From the NCBI GenBank assembly GCA_963575745.1, contig CAUYUJ010016904.1, forward strand, positions 604,552-668,551: DNA of 64,000 nt. The letters are read 5' to 3'. Below, piece by piece: positions 1-9,778 of the stretch (within the stretch, counting starts at the first letter, position 1; every line of letters begins with the position of its first letter). A model generated the notes under the pieces. That model ran no database searches, was not told the origin of the DNA, and saw nothing but the letters and a program-made list of their open reading frames with translations. The DNA is from Prorocentrum cordatum. Lineage: Eukaryota > Sar > Dinophyceae > Prorocentrales > Prorocentraceae. The translations under genes and the position numbers were made by a program.

Positions 1-54
1 AAGAAAAGGCACGAGACTGGAACAGGATGCAAATCAAGATTTGCCGGGGCACCG

Positions 55-3000
55 TCACTCATGGTGCGGCTTCTGCTGCACAATGTGCAGCTCACGGGTA
101 ACCTCCCAGCCTCGCCGAAATCCATTCGTCACGTGTTTGTACTGTCCGTACTGTCCGTCGGGTCGCCCAACACTCGTGTAGTTGACTGGTCCCTGGCAAC
201 CAATGTCCCACTTGACCGTACTCAACTTCACCTTCTTCTCCTTCGGGATTTGCGTCGGTACAAACTCCTTTTCACTGCCTGGCTCTGGAGATGTCCGGAC
301 CGGCCGCGCCGTTCCTGCAGCCTTGAGCCCTGCGCAGCACACGAAGCCCAGCAGCACGATCGCCACCAGCATGCTGAAGAGCCCTTTCACGAACGTGCTG
401 AGCGGCATGCTGATCACAATCCTCTGGCTCTCGGTCCACTTGAACTCCACCAGGGCCTGCTCCGCCTCGCTCTCGTATATCTTCACCTCGCTGGCCGCCG
501 CTGTCGTCATAGACGTCATGGTCGCCAGAGCCGTGATCGCGCTGGTTTTTGGCTTAGATATGGCGAACCTCTTGGCCTCTGCCTGGCGGTCCTTGGCGGT
601 CTTCTTCTTGGCGGCCTGGAACTTCTCGTCGAACCTGAGGCTGATCGTTCCAGACCTGAGTCGGTCTGCCAACAACTGTCGCGCTGCCAGCTTGGTGAAG
701 CCGTCTGCAAACTGGCGCTCCGAGCTGACCCAGTACCAGCCCGTCGCGCTCGCCGTCAAGCGCTCCTTGAGCAGCTGCACCTCGATGCCTGTCCGCTTGT
801 CGTCGAAATTGTGCACGTGGGGCTTCTGGGCGGCGTCGTAGAGAGCCTTCGCGTCCACCACGAGCGCACTCTTGCCCAGCACCGTCATGGTGCCGTTCAG
901 CCTCGGGTCCCGCGTGGGGTCGAGCATCAAGCTGTGGTGCACCTTCACGTACTCGAGCGCGTCCACGCCTCCGGCTGCAGCTTGGGCCTCGCTCGCCAGT
1001 GAGGATCTACTCACCCTCGGTAGCTTCCACGAGCGCCAGTCGACGATCACGTACTTGACGGTCTCGCCGCTAAGCACGCGCCTGTGAGTAGCCAGGATGA
1101 GGTAGCCTCCTTGCGAGCTCCCATCACGTCGAACTGCCCACGCTGCGTCCGTCATGCAAATGAACGTCACATCGTCCGGGTCGTCACATATCTTGGGGAA
1201 CACCTGGCACACGTCGCTGTTGGCCTTGGCAAACCGCAGCGTCTTGTTGGCCTCCACCAGGTCTTGCACGGTGGAGCCCTCGTTGATCGTACCTTGGCCC
1301 AGGCTGACACTGCACTGCAAGTGTGGCGCTGCCTGGTTGCTGGGCCACGCTAAGCTGCCCATCAATCCTCGTAGCTGTCGACGCTCGCCTTCAGTGATAG
1401 CCAACTTCAGGTCGCTCGCTCGGTTCTTGGTCACGGTGATCGGCTTGAGCGATTTGATGCAGGCTTCACAGCTCATCTGATAATCTCCTGTCGTCGTCTT
1501 TGAGAGCTGGTTCCCGCAGAAATCCATCGAGGCGTCACCGGCTACATTCAGCGTGCCCTTCTCGGTGTCCTCCCACGTCCTGAAGTTGAAAACCTTCTTG
1601 ACCTCCTTCACGCGCGCTGAGGAGCATGCCTTGCCGTCCTGGTTGCTGCCGCCACCGAGCATGTCGTCAACGTGTAGTCCGATCGCGCCGTCGAATACCT
1701 TCGAGTTGGTCGCGTCCAGGCGGTAGCTCAGGAACAGGCAAGTGTCCAGCGGGTGAACCACGAAACCACACGCAATCATGCGGTCTGTAGCTTCCTCCCA
1801 CCAAAGCTTCGGCGCGTCGCTCAGTCCGTGCATACTCTTAAGCAGCTTCATCCGTGTACCCGCCTGGTAGCCGAGCATCCTGCACGCCTCCGCTGGTAGC
1901 AGCACGGGTATCCCGCGATCCGAGCGCTTGCCCTGCAGGAACGCGGCGCTGACATCCGCGGTGAACCGGATCCAGCCGTGAATGCGCGCAAACATCACGA
2001 TGAAGGTTCTGCTCAGTCTAGTCATCGTCGGTGGGGATTGGGCCAGCTTCCCCGCAACAGCGTCTGGATCTCGAAACCCTTGGATAACTAGCCGCGCCTT
2101 TGCCCTGTAGCTTCCGTCGGCGTTCTTCGACCGCTCGAGCAGGAAACGTGCTCTCAGCGCCTTGTTGGGGTCCTTCACCTCGTCCTTGTCCTGCTCCCAG
2201 ACCTGGTTGTCAAAGAAGCTCTGTAACTCCACACGTTTCGCCTCCGCGAACTTGGCCTTGTCCTCCGCGTTCATGTTCTTCTCGCTCAGTTCGCCGGCCA
2301 CGTAGCATTCCTCGTAGTCCAGGTAGAATGCTTGCTCCTGCTCACTGTAACTCCAGCCCTTGGGCAGCGCGTCCACATCCAGGAACACCACGTCCTCGGA
2401 GAACTCCACCTTGTCGTAGGGTCCCGACCGGTGGTCTTGTCGGTCGCGCTGAGCTGAGAACGTCCGCATCGGTGCCATCTCTGCGGCGTCCAGGTTCCTT
2501 CGCATCTCCCTGAACCTGGCTGCCGAGTCGGTCGCTGTCGTCATCGGTGTGGGGGCGATGAGTCTCGAAGCACTACTGTCACCGCCAGCTTCTTGACCTT
2601 CTGACTCTGCCTGTGCCGGTGCTGCCGCTGGCTGCGGATGTAAATCGGGGTCTTCATCTTGATCAGGCATCGGCGTGTCGCGCGCCGTCGGTGGTGGGCC
2701 CTCACTGCTCGCCGGCCTCGGCTCGGCCTGCGGCTCGGAACCCTGGGCAGAAACCTGCCTGAGCTGACCTGCCATGGCCTGCTCCACCGTCGGCGCGCTT
2801 CCCGCTGTAGGCAACGGCTCGTCCTCCTCCATCGGCTCGTCCGCTCTGTCCTCCTCAGTGGGCCCGGGCAGCTGGCTGATATCGAAGAACTGCACGATGC
2901 CTCCGCGTCGTAGTCCCCGTAGTGTGTCCTGTGCTGCCTGTAGGTTTGCTGGTCGCTGAGGCTCGCCGATCCGCTCCACGATGGGTCGGACCTGGTCCGG

Positions 3001-4500
3001 GCTGCACCTCGGTAAGCTCCCGCCGTGCGTGACCCAGTAGACCTTGGGCTGGCCGTTCTCCGCATCCTCTCGTAGAGCCACGGTAGCCGGCCCTCTCCAG
3101 CGTGACTTCTGAAGCCGACTCGCTCCACGGTCGCGCCAGTAGTAGCATTCGTCGCCCAAAACCCACTGCGCTGGACTGAAGCCCTGGTGATGCATCATCC
3201 TGTTGATCTGATTGGGTACGTAGTCCAGCGCCGACTTCAGGTTCTCGATGGTGCGTTCTAGGCCAGCCTCCTCGAACCAAAGCTCCAGCGTCTCGCGCGT
3301 CACCTGATGAGCTCGCTCAACTGGTCCCAGGACGTGGTGAGCCTCGCCAGGGGCAATCCGCATTCTGATGTTCTGGTTGCTGGCCCAGTCGAGCATCTCC
3401 TGACTGCGCGCCGCGCCGCACTCGTCCATCACGAGCCTCGTCGGAGTCCCGTAGTGCTTGATCCACGCCTTCCCGATGGACTTGATGGCCTCGGCCGAGG
3501 TCTCTCGCGCCACGATGCGGCACTTCTGGAAACGACTAGCTCCGTCCAGCATGTGCGCGATCTTCGCCGAGCCCGAGCGCAGCTTGAACTCGAAGAAGTC
3601 CAAGTAGACTGCCTGGTTGAACGTCTTCCAGGATGGTGGTGCTGACTTCGGTGGTTGGGAGGCTTTCTTCCGCTCTGCGCAGATCGCGCATAGGTACCTC
3701 CTCGCACACGCTATGACTTCCTCTCTCGCCTCCGCCGCCGTCAGCATCCGCACGAAAACCTCCGTGCTGGGGTGGCCCAGGTTCTTGTGGAGACGCTCCA
3801 CATACCTGACCACGTTTTGGCCGAACTCGCTCCTCAGCAGCCGCATCTGGTACGTCTCCTTCGGGTCGTTGCTGCTGCTGTCTACCGTCGTGTGGTAGAT
3901 ATGCTCCACCGCGTCCTCGCCTGCCTCGATACCCGACACTAGAATATCCGAGTCCTGAGGGGGGGGCTGCTCCAGCAGATCGCTGAGGATCTTGGCCAGC
4001 AGGGTCCCGTAGTTCTCGGCGAAGCTCGTGCGGTGCAGGTTGGCACCTTGAATTTTGCCCTCCAGGTGGACATGCTCGTGCTGCTTGTCGCACTGGTACT
4101 CGGAGAGTCCTTCTGCCAGTCCTCGTCGTGTTGTGCGAACTCCAGTCCTTCTGCGAGCCAAGCCCTCTCCTGGAATCTCCAATCCTGTCATACACTGGTC
4201 GAAAAGCACGTGGTGCCCAGGCAACTCGTATAGCGCCTTCGTCCTCCAGCTTCGTGCCGTAGAGGGTTGCTCCAAGTGTGCGTCTCGTCCAGCCTGCCAC
4301 TGCTTGAGGTAGATCTTGCTGCAGAACATCAGGTGCGTCTGATGGTTGTCCGAGCGCCGCTGCTGCAACTTCTGCTTGTCCTCGTCCGTCTTGCAGCCTC
4401 GCTCCTGCGTCAGCGTCCAGAGCTTGCACTCGGGACTCATCCAGATGTCGCCCGGCTGCTCCTCATCGACCAAGTCGAGAAACTTTCTCTGCGTAGCGAT
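55..4500 (-). CDS. Copia pol: methyltransferase-like, integrase, reverse transcriptase, RNase H
   Basis: The 1472-codon frame counted from TTG 4471-4473 is really open back to the TAG at 4501-4503. No convincing own start exists, so it is probably the 3' part of a gag-pol polyprotein. Residue numbers below count from 4473. Residues 1-165 are methyltransferase-like. The integrase has an HHCC finger (H229, H234, C262, C265) and a DDE core (D292, D350, E386, exact D-x35-E spacing). Reverse transcriptase spans about 770-1000 with D840 and HVDD at 934-937. RNase H has D1109, E1162, D1207 and D1257. All listed catalytic residues are intact. A long Pro/Glu-rich linker (about 535-680) separates integrase and RT. 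After RNase H there is an unusual tail of about 200 residues with a hydrophobic, membrane-span-like segment at about 1361-1385. Confidence 0.92.
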   Translation of the reverse strand: MATQRKFLDLVDEEQPGDIWMSPECKLWTLTQERGCKTDEDKQKLQQRRSDNHQTHLMFCSKIYLKQWQAGRDAHLEQPSTARSWRTKALYELPGHHVLFDQCMTGLEIPGEGLARRRTGVRTTRRGLAEGLSEYQCDKQHEHVHLEGKIQGANLHRTSFAENYGTLLAKILSDLLEQPPPQDSDILVSGIEAGEDAVEHIYHTTVDSSSNDPKETYQMRLLRSEFGQNVVRYVERLHKNLGHPSTEVFVRMLTAAEAREEVIACARRYLCAICAERKKASQPPKSAPPSWKTFNQAVYLDFFEFKLRSGSAKIAHMLDGASRFQKCRIVARETSAEAIKSIGKAWIKHYGTPTRLVMDECGAARSQEMLDWASNQNIRMRIAPGEAHHVLGPVERAHQVTRETLELWFEEAGLERTIENLKSALDYVPNQINRMMHHQGFSPAQWVLGDECYYWRDRGASRLQKSRWRGPATVALREDAENGQPKVYWVTHGGSLPRCSPDQVRPIVERIGEPQRPANLQAAQDTLRGLRRGGIVQFFDISQLPGPTEEDRADEPMEEDEPLPTAGSAPTVEQAMAGQLRQVSAQGSEPQAEPRPASSEGPPPTARDTPMPDQDEDPDLHPQPAAAPAQAESEGQEAGGDSSASRLIAPTPMTTATDSAARFREMRRNLDAAEMAPMRTFSAQRDRQDHRSGPYDKVEFSEDVVFLDVDALPKGWSYSEQEQAFYLDYEECYVAGELSEKNMNAEDKAKFAEAKRVELQSFFDNQVWEQDKDEVKDPNKALRARFLLERSKNADGSYRAKARLVIQGFRDPDAVAGKLAQSPPTMTRLSRTFIVMFARIHGWIRFTADVSAAFLQGKRSDRGIPVLLPAEACRMLGYQAGTRMKLLKSMHGLSDAPKLWWEEATDRMIACGFVVHPLDTCLFLSYRLDATNSKVFDGAIGLHVDDMLGGGSNQDGKACSSARVKEVKKVFNFRTWEDTEKGTLNVAGDASMDFCGNQLSKTTTGDYQMSCEACIKSLKPITVTKNRASDLKLAITEGERRQLRGLMGSLAWPSNQAAPHLQCSVSLGQGTINEGSTVQDLVEANKTLRFAKANSDVCQVFPKICDDPDDVTFICMTDAAWAVRRDGSSQGGYLILATHRRVLSGETVKYVIVDWRSWKLPRVSRSSLASEAQAAAGGVDALEYVKVHHSLMLDPTRDPRLNGTMTVLGKSALVVDAKALYDAAQKPHVHNFDDKRTGIEVQLLKERLTASATGWYWVSSERQFADGFTKLAARQLLADRLRSGTISLRFDEKFQAAKKKTAKDRQAEAKRFAISKPKTSAITALATMTSMTTAAASEVKIYESEAEQALVEFKWTESQRIVISMPLSTFVKGLFSMLVAIVLLGFVCCAGLKAAGTARPVRTSPEPGSEKEFVPTQIPKEKKVKLSTVKWDIGCQGPVNYTSVGRPDGQYGQYKHVTNGFRRGWEVTRELHIVQQKPHHE

Positions 4501-4600
4501 CTAACTGAAACCCCAGCCGTTGTGCATCCCGAACGTCCTTGCCTGATGTCCGCGTCTCTTCAGCTCCTTTGTCAACTCCGAAGTGCCTCCGTAGACCTCC
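3990..4600 (-). other. Methyltransferase-like module inside the copia polyprotein
   Basis: The protein from about 4600 to 3990 carries, in order: EVYGGTSELTKELKRRG (resembles SAM-binding motif I of C5-type methyltransferases), MSPEC (position of the motif IV PPC, catalytic Cys present, Pro-Glu instead of Pro-Pro), HLEQPSTARSW (position of the motif VI ENV region, Glu present), and FDQCMTGLE followed by TGVRTTRRGL. The element's TAG at 4501-4503 lies between motif I and motif IV. The resemblance is by motif order only. The domain may be catalytically inactive or have been re-used in protease/integrase processing. Confidence 0.55.
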
Positions 4601-5997
4601 CATATCTTGCGCTTGGCCTTCTGGATGTCCTTCGCCCTGCTCAGGTCCTGCTTCAACTCCTTGACGGCCGTGTCTACGGACTCCTGGCTCTTGCGCAGCT
4701 GTTTCAGGTTGAGGTCGTTGGTGATGTAGTTGTTGTCCTCTGCCGCGTCGACCTTGTTGTCTATCTCGACCATCGTGCCGATGAAGTCCACAGACTCCTC
4801 GTACGCCAGCACCTCGTCTCCAAGAAACGCGCAGGGACTGATCGGATGGCGCGCGTGCACGTGGTCCAACATATTGTGAGGCAGTAGGGTCTGGTCGGCG
4901 CGATCCTTCATACACGTACCGAAACTTTCGAGCATGTCGATGATGAAGTTGCCGCGGCTGGGCTGCTGTCGTAGCTGAAACCACTTGCCATCACCGTCCC
5001 AGCACGCCCTTTTATTCTTGAAATCCACGACCATCCCGAGCTCCTCCATCACTGGCCTGGCAAACAGAAAAGGCGTGTAGCCAGGAAGCACATACGTGAG
5101 AATCTCCACAAACTTGCCTCCAGGGAAAGACGGGACAACTGCACGCGCCGTCGCCTCACCGGTCGAGTCGTTGCCGTACCTGAAGTTCTTGGAACACGGG
5201 AAAAACTTCATCTTGCTAACTGGAAATCCTTTGGCGGCCAGCTGCTTGCAATATCCTTTGAGCGTCTCGTGTCCCACAGTAACGCTGGTCGCCCCACTAT
5301 CGTGCATCGCCTCCGACGGGTTGAGCTCGGTAGAGTTGTACACGTCCTCCGCCTCGTCCGTGACCATCCGCGCCTCTGCGGAATCGTCGCCGACGTTCTG
5401 CCTCTTCCTGCTCGCGTGGGGGCAGTCCTTGGCGAAGTGACCTCGAGCACCGCATCGTAGGCATATCGTCTCTTCTGTCGCTCTCGGTGGTGGGTGAGGT
5501 GGCCCACGTCCTGCTGCGCCATTTCCGTAGCTGCTGGCAAAGTGGTTCTTGCCACGTCCCTTCGAAGCCGTCGCACCTCTTCCTGTAGCCCGGCCTCGGG
5601 ACGCGCCTCGCGCCGCACCTCGACCTCTGCCGGCGGCAGGGGCCCGTGAGGGTATGATAGCTCCAGTGCTCCTCGTCGGTGGCGGCACCATAGCTACGAC
5701 TGGGTAAAAACCTCTGGCCAACCTCATGTCGTTCATCTTCTGTCTCGCGTCGGTGCATGCTGCCATTATCTCATCGCATTGGTCTACGTCGTACGCCTGG
5801 TCTGGCATGGGGGGGTTGTTCGTCAGTGTCTCGCTGTAGGAGGCCGCTTCCGAATCGAAGCTCGGGCCCATCTCTTGGTGGTCCTCGCCGTAATCATCGT
5901 AGTAGTGCTCCTCGTCGTCGCCTTCGTAGTAGACGTCGTCCTGCTCGTCGAACTCCTCGTAGTCGTCCAGGTGGTAGGCTGCCGCTCCAGCACTGGC
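4501..5997 (-). pseudogene. Copia gag C-terminus, CCHC zinc knuckle and aspartic protease
   Basis: The frame is open from just after the TGA at 5998-6000 to TAG 4501-4503. An acidic DDYEEFDEQDD-type stretch (about 5880-5970) is followed by an RGAARGASRGRATGRG basic region. A nucleocapsid CCHC knuckle follows, CLRCGARGHFAKDC at about 5419-5460. The retropepsin-type active site is AMHDSGATSVTVG at about 5277-5312, where DSG replaces the common DTG. The last 35 codons (from about 4600) open a methyltransferase-like domain with motif VYGGTSELT. The TAG falls inside that domain and the homology continues on its 3' side, so the stop interrupts a domain rather than separating two proteins. Confidence 0.8.
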
Positions 5998-6606
5998 TCA
6001 AGAGCTTGGCATCGAGTCTAGCCCGAGCGTCCTCTTCAGCTCGCCCTCGACCTTGTCCAGTGAGAGGTTGTCGCCGACCTGGTTCACGATGAGCTGCTTG
6101 CCCTCTTTGTCGAGCCCGGCCCTCCGTAGTAGAAACCAGCCGAGCACTTTGTCGGGTAATATCACGCCGTGTGCTCGCACTTTCCGCTCTGATGTCCGAA
6201 ACCTCGTCAAATAATCAATCAGAGTCTCCTTGGGCTTGCGGGCTGCCTTGAAGAAGAAATTCTCGAAGTCCGTCGGGAGTTCCGTAATCTGATCATACTT
6301 GCATGCCCTGTCGAGCGCCTGGATGATGGTCTGCCAGCCTTTCTCCTTCTCGATCTCGCCGATCTCGATATCCTCGACCACCTCCCACGCTCGGCCGCGC
6401 AGGCCTTGCATTATCTCGAGCCCTACTCCTTTCTCCTGCTCGCGTCCGCGAGCCCTCGCCGCGAAGATCTCCACCTTCTTCCTGAAAGTCCTGTAGCCAT
6501 CGATCGAGCCGTCGAACTCTGGGGCTCTGCCGATGAAACTCGCGGGCGGCTGCCCGTCCTCTCGTCCTGCTGCTGCTGCGCCGCGTCCCCCGCCAGGCGG
6601 TCCCAT
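5998..6606 (-). pseudogene. Copia gag, N-terminal part, ended by in-frame TGA
   Basis: This 202-codon segment would form the capsid part of the retrotransposon particle. It starts at ATG 6604-6606 with a Gly/Ala/Arg-rich leader. A helical capsid-like region follows, with FIGRAPEFDGSIDGYRTF near residue 24 and LIDYLTRFRTSERKV near residue 130, the general pattern of copia gag proteins. An in-frame TAG at 6643-6645 blocks extension upstream. The frame ends at TGA 5998-6000. Translation in the same frame continues at once into an acidic Tyr/Asp/Glu-rich stretch (5871-5997) and then the zinc-knuckle region, so the TGA looks like a nonsense change inside one gag-pol frame. Gag is assigned from position and general resemblance, not a diagnostic motif. 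Confidence 0.75.
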
Positions 6607-6641
6607 GGGTGATAACTGTGGTCCGTGAACAGATCGCTCCA

Positions 6642-6651
6642 GCTACCAATG
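6642..6651 (-). other. Candidate tRNA primer-binding site next to the 5' LTR end
   Basis: Read on the minus strand, TTCACA is followed by T and TGGTAGC (6648 to 6642). An LTR ending in CA directly before TGG is the usual copia arrangement. TGGTAGC matches the complement of the 3' end of eukaryotic initiator tRNA for seven bases, then diverges. The 5' LTR would then run from 6650 to higher coordinates, with an unknown outer end. Confidence 0.4.
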
Positions 6652-6864
6652 TGAATCGGTCGAAGCACTCTAAGTCTTCAATCGCGTTCGAATCGAAGTC
6701 CGAAACCTGCCAACTTCTCCTCGAGCACCCTCGTCCACAATCGCTCTGCGCGCAGGGAGGGCGATGATAGCGTTTCTGGTCAGTCGAGAGGCCTCTCGAG
6801 CTCAAACGGCAACAGTGCTTGCTCCTGTCTACCACGCCTGCTTTACACATGCTGCCACGCTGCT

Positions 6865-6885
6865 GGGGGGGGGGGGGGGGGGGGG
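6865..6885. repeat. Poly-G run, 21 bases
   Basis: Uninterrupted G homopolymer. Similar runs of 16-32 recur at 46752, 47815, 49297, 50461 and 60030, and a poly-C at 58475. Lengths may be affected by assembly. Confidence 0.9.
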
Positions 6886-7560
6886 TGCTTGCTCTAACAT
6901 ATTAGGCAGAAGCACTTCTGAAATCACATTGTACGGAGTGCAATTCACAACTGGCATACTTTTGGAAGCCCGCTTCTTTAGCCTTCCAGGTGTCCGAGAC
7001 CGCCCAACAGGCCCCCAATATCGCCGCACAGCGCGCCATAAGAACCCCGAAATGGCCCTCAAGAGCCCCCGGGCATCGCCTCAGAACAGCCCGAGGTGCC
7101 CCCCAGACGATCCCCAAAGCACTCCACATCGTGGCCCAGTCGCTGAATGATATCCTATTCGGCAGTAAGGTGGCCCCATCAAGCCCTCGGGCGACACCGA
7201 CGGGACCCCCATGGCGATTGCGACGGAATGCCAATGGCGACCACGACCCAACATCGGCACACCAGGACAGCTACTCAAACCGCAAATGAGAACCCCTTAG
7301 AGCAAGCCTTGTATGAAACAACGTCCAGATTCCCCCCCCCCTGCTGATTGCCGAGAGGGTTCAGTGGGCTCCGATGCTCGTGTCTCCTGCTTCCTATTGC
7401 CGCAGCGGTTAGCTGCCACAACGGGTTGCCTACCGTGCCTGGCGTGCACTTCCCCTCCTCTCCCTCGTTTCACCGGGTTTATCCTACGCGGCTGGGGTCG
7501 CCGCCAATATTGCTGTCCGATGGTGCTCCGACAGCCTAAAGTCCATGCACTGTTCACATT
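6886..7560. other. Noncoding interval with CCC-rich periodic sequence
   Basis: No gene is supported here. Between about 7000 and 7140 the strand carries spaced CCCCAA/CCCC blocks (GCCCTCAAGAGCCCC type) that resemble the CCAAGAGG arrays at 15005, 36660 and 53880. Confidence 0.5.
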
Positions 7561-7561
7561 G

Positions 7562-7752
7562 GGAACGGACGGTCAGGTGGCCCCTGACCTGCTCCTGTGG
7601 CGTCGGCCTCCACTGGTGACCGGGAGGGTTCCGTGAGGTCTCGATCCGAATCCCATGCATGCCCACTTTGGGGATGGGCGGCCAGGTTGCCCCTGGCCTG
7701 CTCCTGCTTGGTGTCAGCCTCCACTGGTGACCGTTTGGGTTCCGTGAGGTCT
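7562..7752. repeat. Imperfect tandem duplication, period about 110 bp
   Basis: The block ending CCTCCACTGGTGACCG with following GGTTCCGTGAGGTCTCG occurs at about 7600-7645 and again at about 7712-7757. Each copy is preceded by a matching GTCAGGTGGCCCCTGACCTG / GCCAGGTTGCCCCTGGCCTG stretch. The rest of 7760-8480 shows nothing codable. Confidence 0.8.
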
Positions 7753-8062
7753 CGCTACGGTGCCGTCCTCTTTTGGTGCAAGGATTTCGGCATGTGTGGC
7801 TCTGGGCGCCCGTCGGCTGTTTTCTCTTACATGGACCTCGCTTTCGACCTGTGCCGATGGGTGTACATACAAGAGGATCTGCCGCTTGCAGTCCTGTGAC
7901 GAGGTTGCTACCTCTTCACTCCGGCGCCGACACGATGCTGTTGTGTCACCCACGGCACGGGTGTCGCCCTGGAGTGCCTGTCGGATCTGATCGTTTTTGT
8001 TGGGCCGTATGCCGACTCACACCAGGTGGTCGACCTCTGCGTGTTCATGGTCGCGCCGCCGC

Positions 8063-8074
8063 GCCATTTTGGCT
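8063..8074 (+). other. DinoSL-core-like 12-mer
   Basis: GCCATTTTGGCT, the central 12 nucleotides of the dinoflagellate spliced leader, occurs here exactly. The flanks do not match the leader (GCGGCG before, GCGCC after). It may be a relict of a retroposed trans-spliced mRNA or chance. Confidence 0.25.
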
Positions 8075-8483
8075 GCGCCTACTTGATGGTCGCCACAAGC
8101 ATTTCCACGCCACTGGGTTGGGACTGCCGCTCCTGGTGCTTCTTCTGAGTGACTGCCCGCGCGCTTGCTTCGCTTGCCTTTCTCTTATCGCTGCCTAGTC
8201 GCGGCCCGGCTAGTGACGGGTTTCGGCTTGCTTCGCGAGCCCGCAAACCAAAACATATCACCACCAGACCTTTTCAGAGGCCTTGCCCACGAGAGCTGAC
8301 GGGAAAAGGGACGAAGGGACACATTTAGGGAAACAAAGCAAGCAACCAGGATGAACCGAGAGATCTCTGGGAGCAAGGGGGTGGCCTTGGAAGGCCTCTT
8401 CGGGCCATCCGTGCCGGGGGCCGCGTGGGGGCGAGGGGAAGAGGACGAAGAGAGGGAGGATATTGAGGGGCCCAAAGAATGTG

Positions 8484-9240
8484 ATCCCGGTGTTATTTTC
8501 TCGTCTCACCGGCTAACCGGGCAATGATGGGGGGCAGAGCGGTGGTGGTGGTGAGGGGCTGGCGGAGGGGAGAGGTAAAATGAGGGAGGAGGAGGACGAG
8601 GATCAGGAGGGGGTGGTACGAGGGATCAAGTGAGGGCAATCCCGGTTGTATTTTCTCGTCTGCCCACACAGTTGGGCAGTGGTGGCGGCAGAGCGGTGGT
8701 GGTGATGAGGGGGGGAGGAGTATAAGTTAAAAAAGAGGGAGGAGGTGGACGAGGAGCAGGAGGGTGAGGAGGGGAAGGAGGAGAAGGGCAAGAGGGGAGA
8801 GGGGGAGGAGGAAGGGGAGAAGGGGGAGGAGGAGGCGGAGGGGGAGGAGGAGGACGAGGGATCCAGATATTGCGATCTTGGTTTTGCTTTCCTCGTCTTC
8901 TTGGCTGGCCGGGCAATGATGGGGGGAGAGCGGTGATAGTGGCGAGGAGGAGGACGAGGCGAAGGGTCAGAAAGGGGAAGAGGAGGAGGAGGAGGAGGAG
9001 GAGGAGGAGGAGGAGGACGAGGGATGAAACAAATGCGATCCTGGTTTTATTTTCCTCGTCTGTCCGGCTAGCCGGGCAGTGGGGAGGGGGGCGGAGCGGT
9101 GGTAGTGAGGAGGGGGTGGAGGAGATGGATAATACGGAGGAAGGAAGAAGGGGAAGAGGTGGAGAAAAAGAGGGAGGAGGAGGCAGTGGGGAGGAGGGGG
9201 AGAAGGGGGAGGAGGAGGTTGAGGGCTGGTGTGTTGTTAA
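8484..9240. repeat. GGAGGA-rich array with four copies of a 75-bp unit
   Basis: A unit of about 75 bp (CGATCCTGGTTTTATTTTC, then CTCGTCTG, then GGGCAGTGG and GGCGGAGCGGTGG) occurs at about 8484, 8636, 8869 and 9028. The copies are separated by purine-only GGA/GAGGAGG tracts of variable length. The purine bias removes stop codons, so long apparent frames on both strands here are artefacts. Confidence 0.85.
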
Positions 9241-9249
9241 GACGAATCT

Positions 9250-9778
9250 GCGCGGCGCTAAGGCGATAGTCACATTTTGAAAACAACCTCCCTCCATCTG
9301 TGAACTTGTGTTGTATATTTCAAGGTTCAAGGTCATAAATGGCGACGGAATCTCAGGCGAATCACGTCCCCCGATTTTCGAGCCTCCTCCCAAGAGCCCT
9401 CAAAACCACCTCTTGGAGCTCTCCTGGGGCTCTATGGGAGGATGTTGGAGCTCTCTTGGGGCTTTTTCAGGGGTCTTGGGGCCATCTTGAAGGCCATCGA
9501 TCAAAGGAGGAGATGGTGTAACGTTCAGCCCCCCCCCCCAAAGAGGCCAAAATGGGGCCAAAACCTTAGTAAAGCCAATGATTTTGGCTTCCTCGCCGAG
9601 GCCGTTTTGGACGCCCTGACACATCGCGGAACCCCCCAAAAAGTCCAGGGGAGGGGGTAGGGGGAGGGGTAAACCCCTCCTTTTAGGGGAAGAGGGGTTT
9701 TTTGGAAGAGGGAAGAGGAATCTCGTTAGACCACCTGCGCCTAGAGGGCTGGTGGGATTCGTTCTTATTGCGGCGTAG
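9250..9778. other. Noncoding interval
   Basis: It includes a short CTTGGGG-type periodic block at about 9405-9495 (TCTCCTGGGGCTCTATGGG) and C/G homopolymers at 9530 and 9640-9700. No gene is supported. Confidence 0.5.

Larger units (their letters stand above)
1..6650 (-). mobile_element. Ty1/copia-type LTR retrotransposon, left (3') end outside window
   Basis: On the minus strand one reading frame runs from an ATG at 6606 to a TGA at 55-57 (2184 codons including the stop). It encodes gag, a CCHC zinc knuckle, an aspartic protease, a methyltransferase-like module, integrase, reverse transcriptase and RNase H. Integrase before RT is the Ty1/copia order. Two in-frame stops (TGA 5998-6000, TAG 4501-4503) are the only breaks, so the copy is young or the stops are read through. 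A candidate primer-binding site lies just upstream of gag at 6642-6648. The 3' LTR must lie left of base 1, so LTR identity and target-site duplication cannot be examined here. Confidence 0.9.

Noticed and set aside
8626-9393. Minus-strand 255-codon frame rich in Pro, Ser and Leu
   Set aside because: Translation of the purine-rich GGAGGA array; no conserved content.
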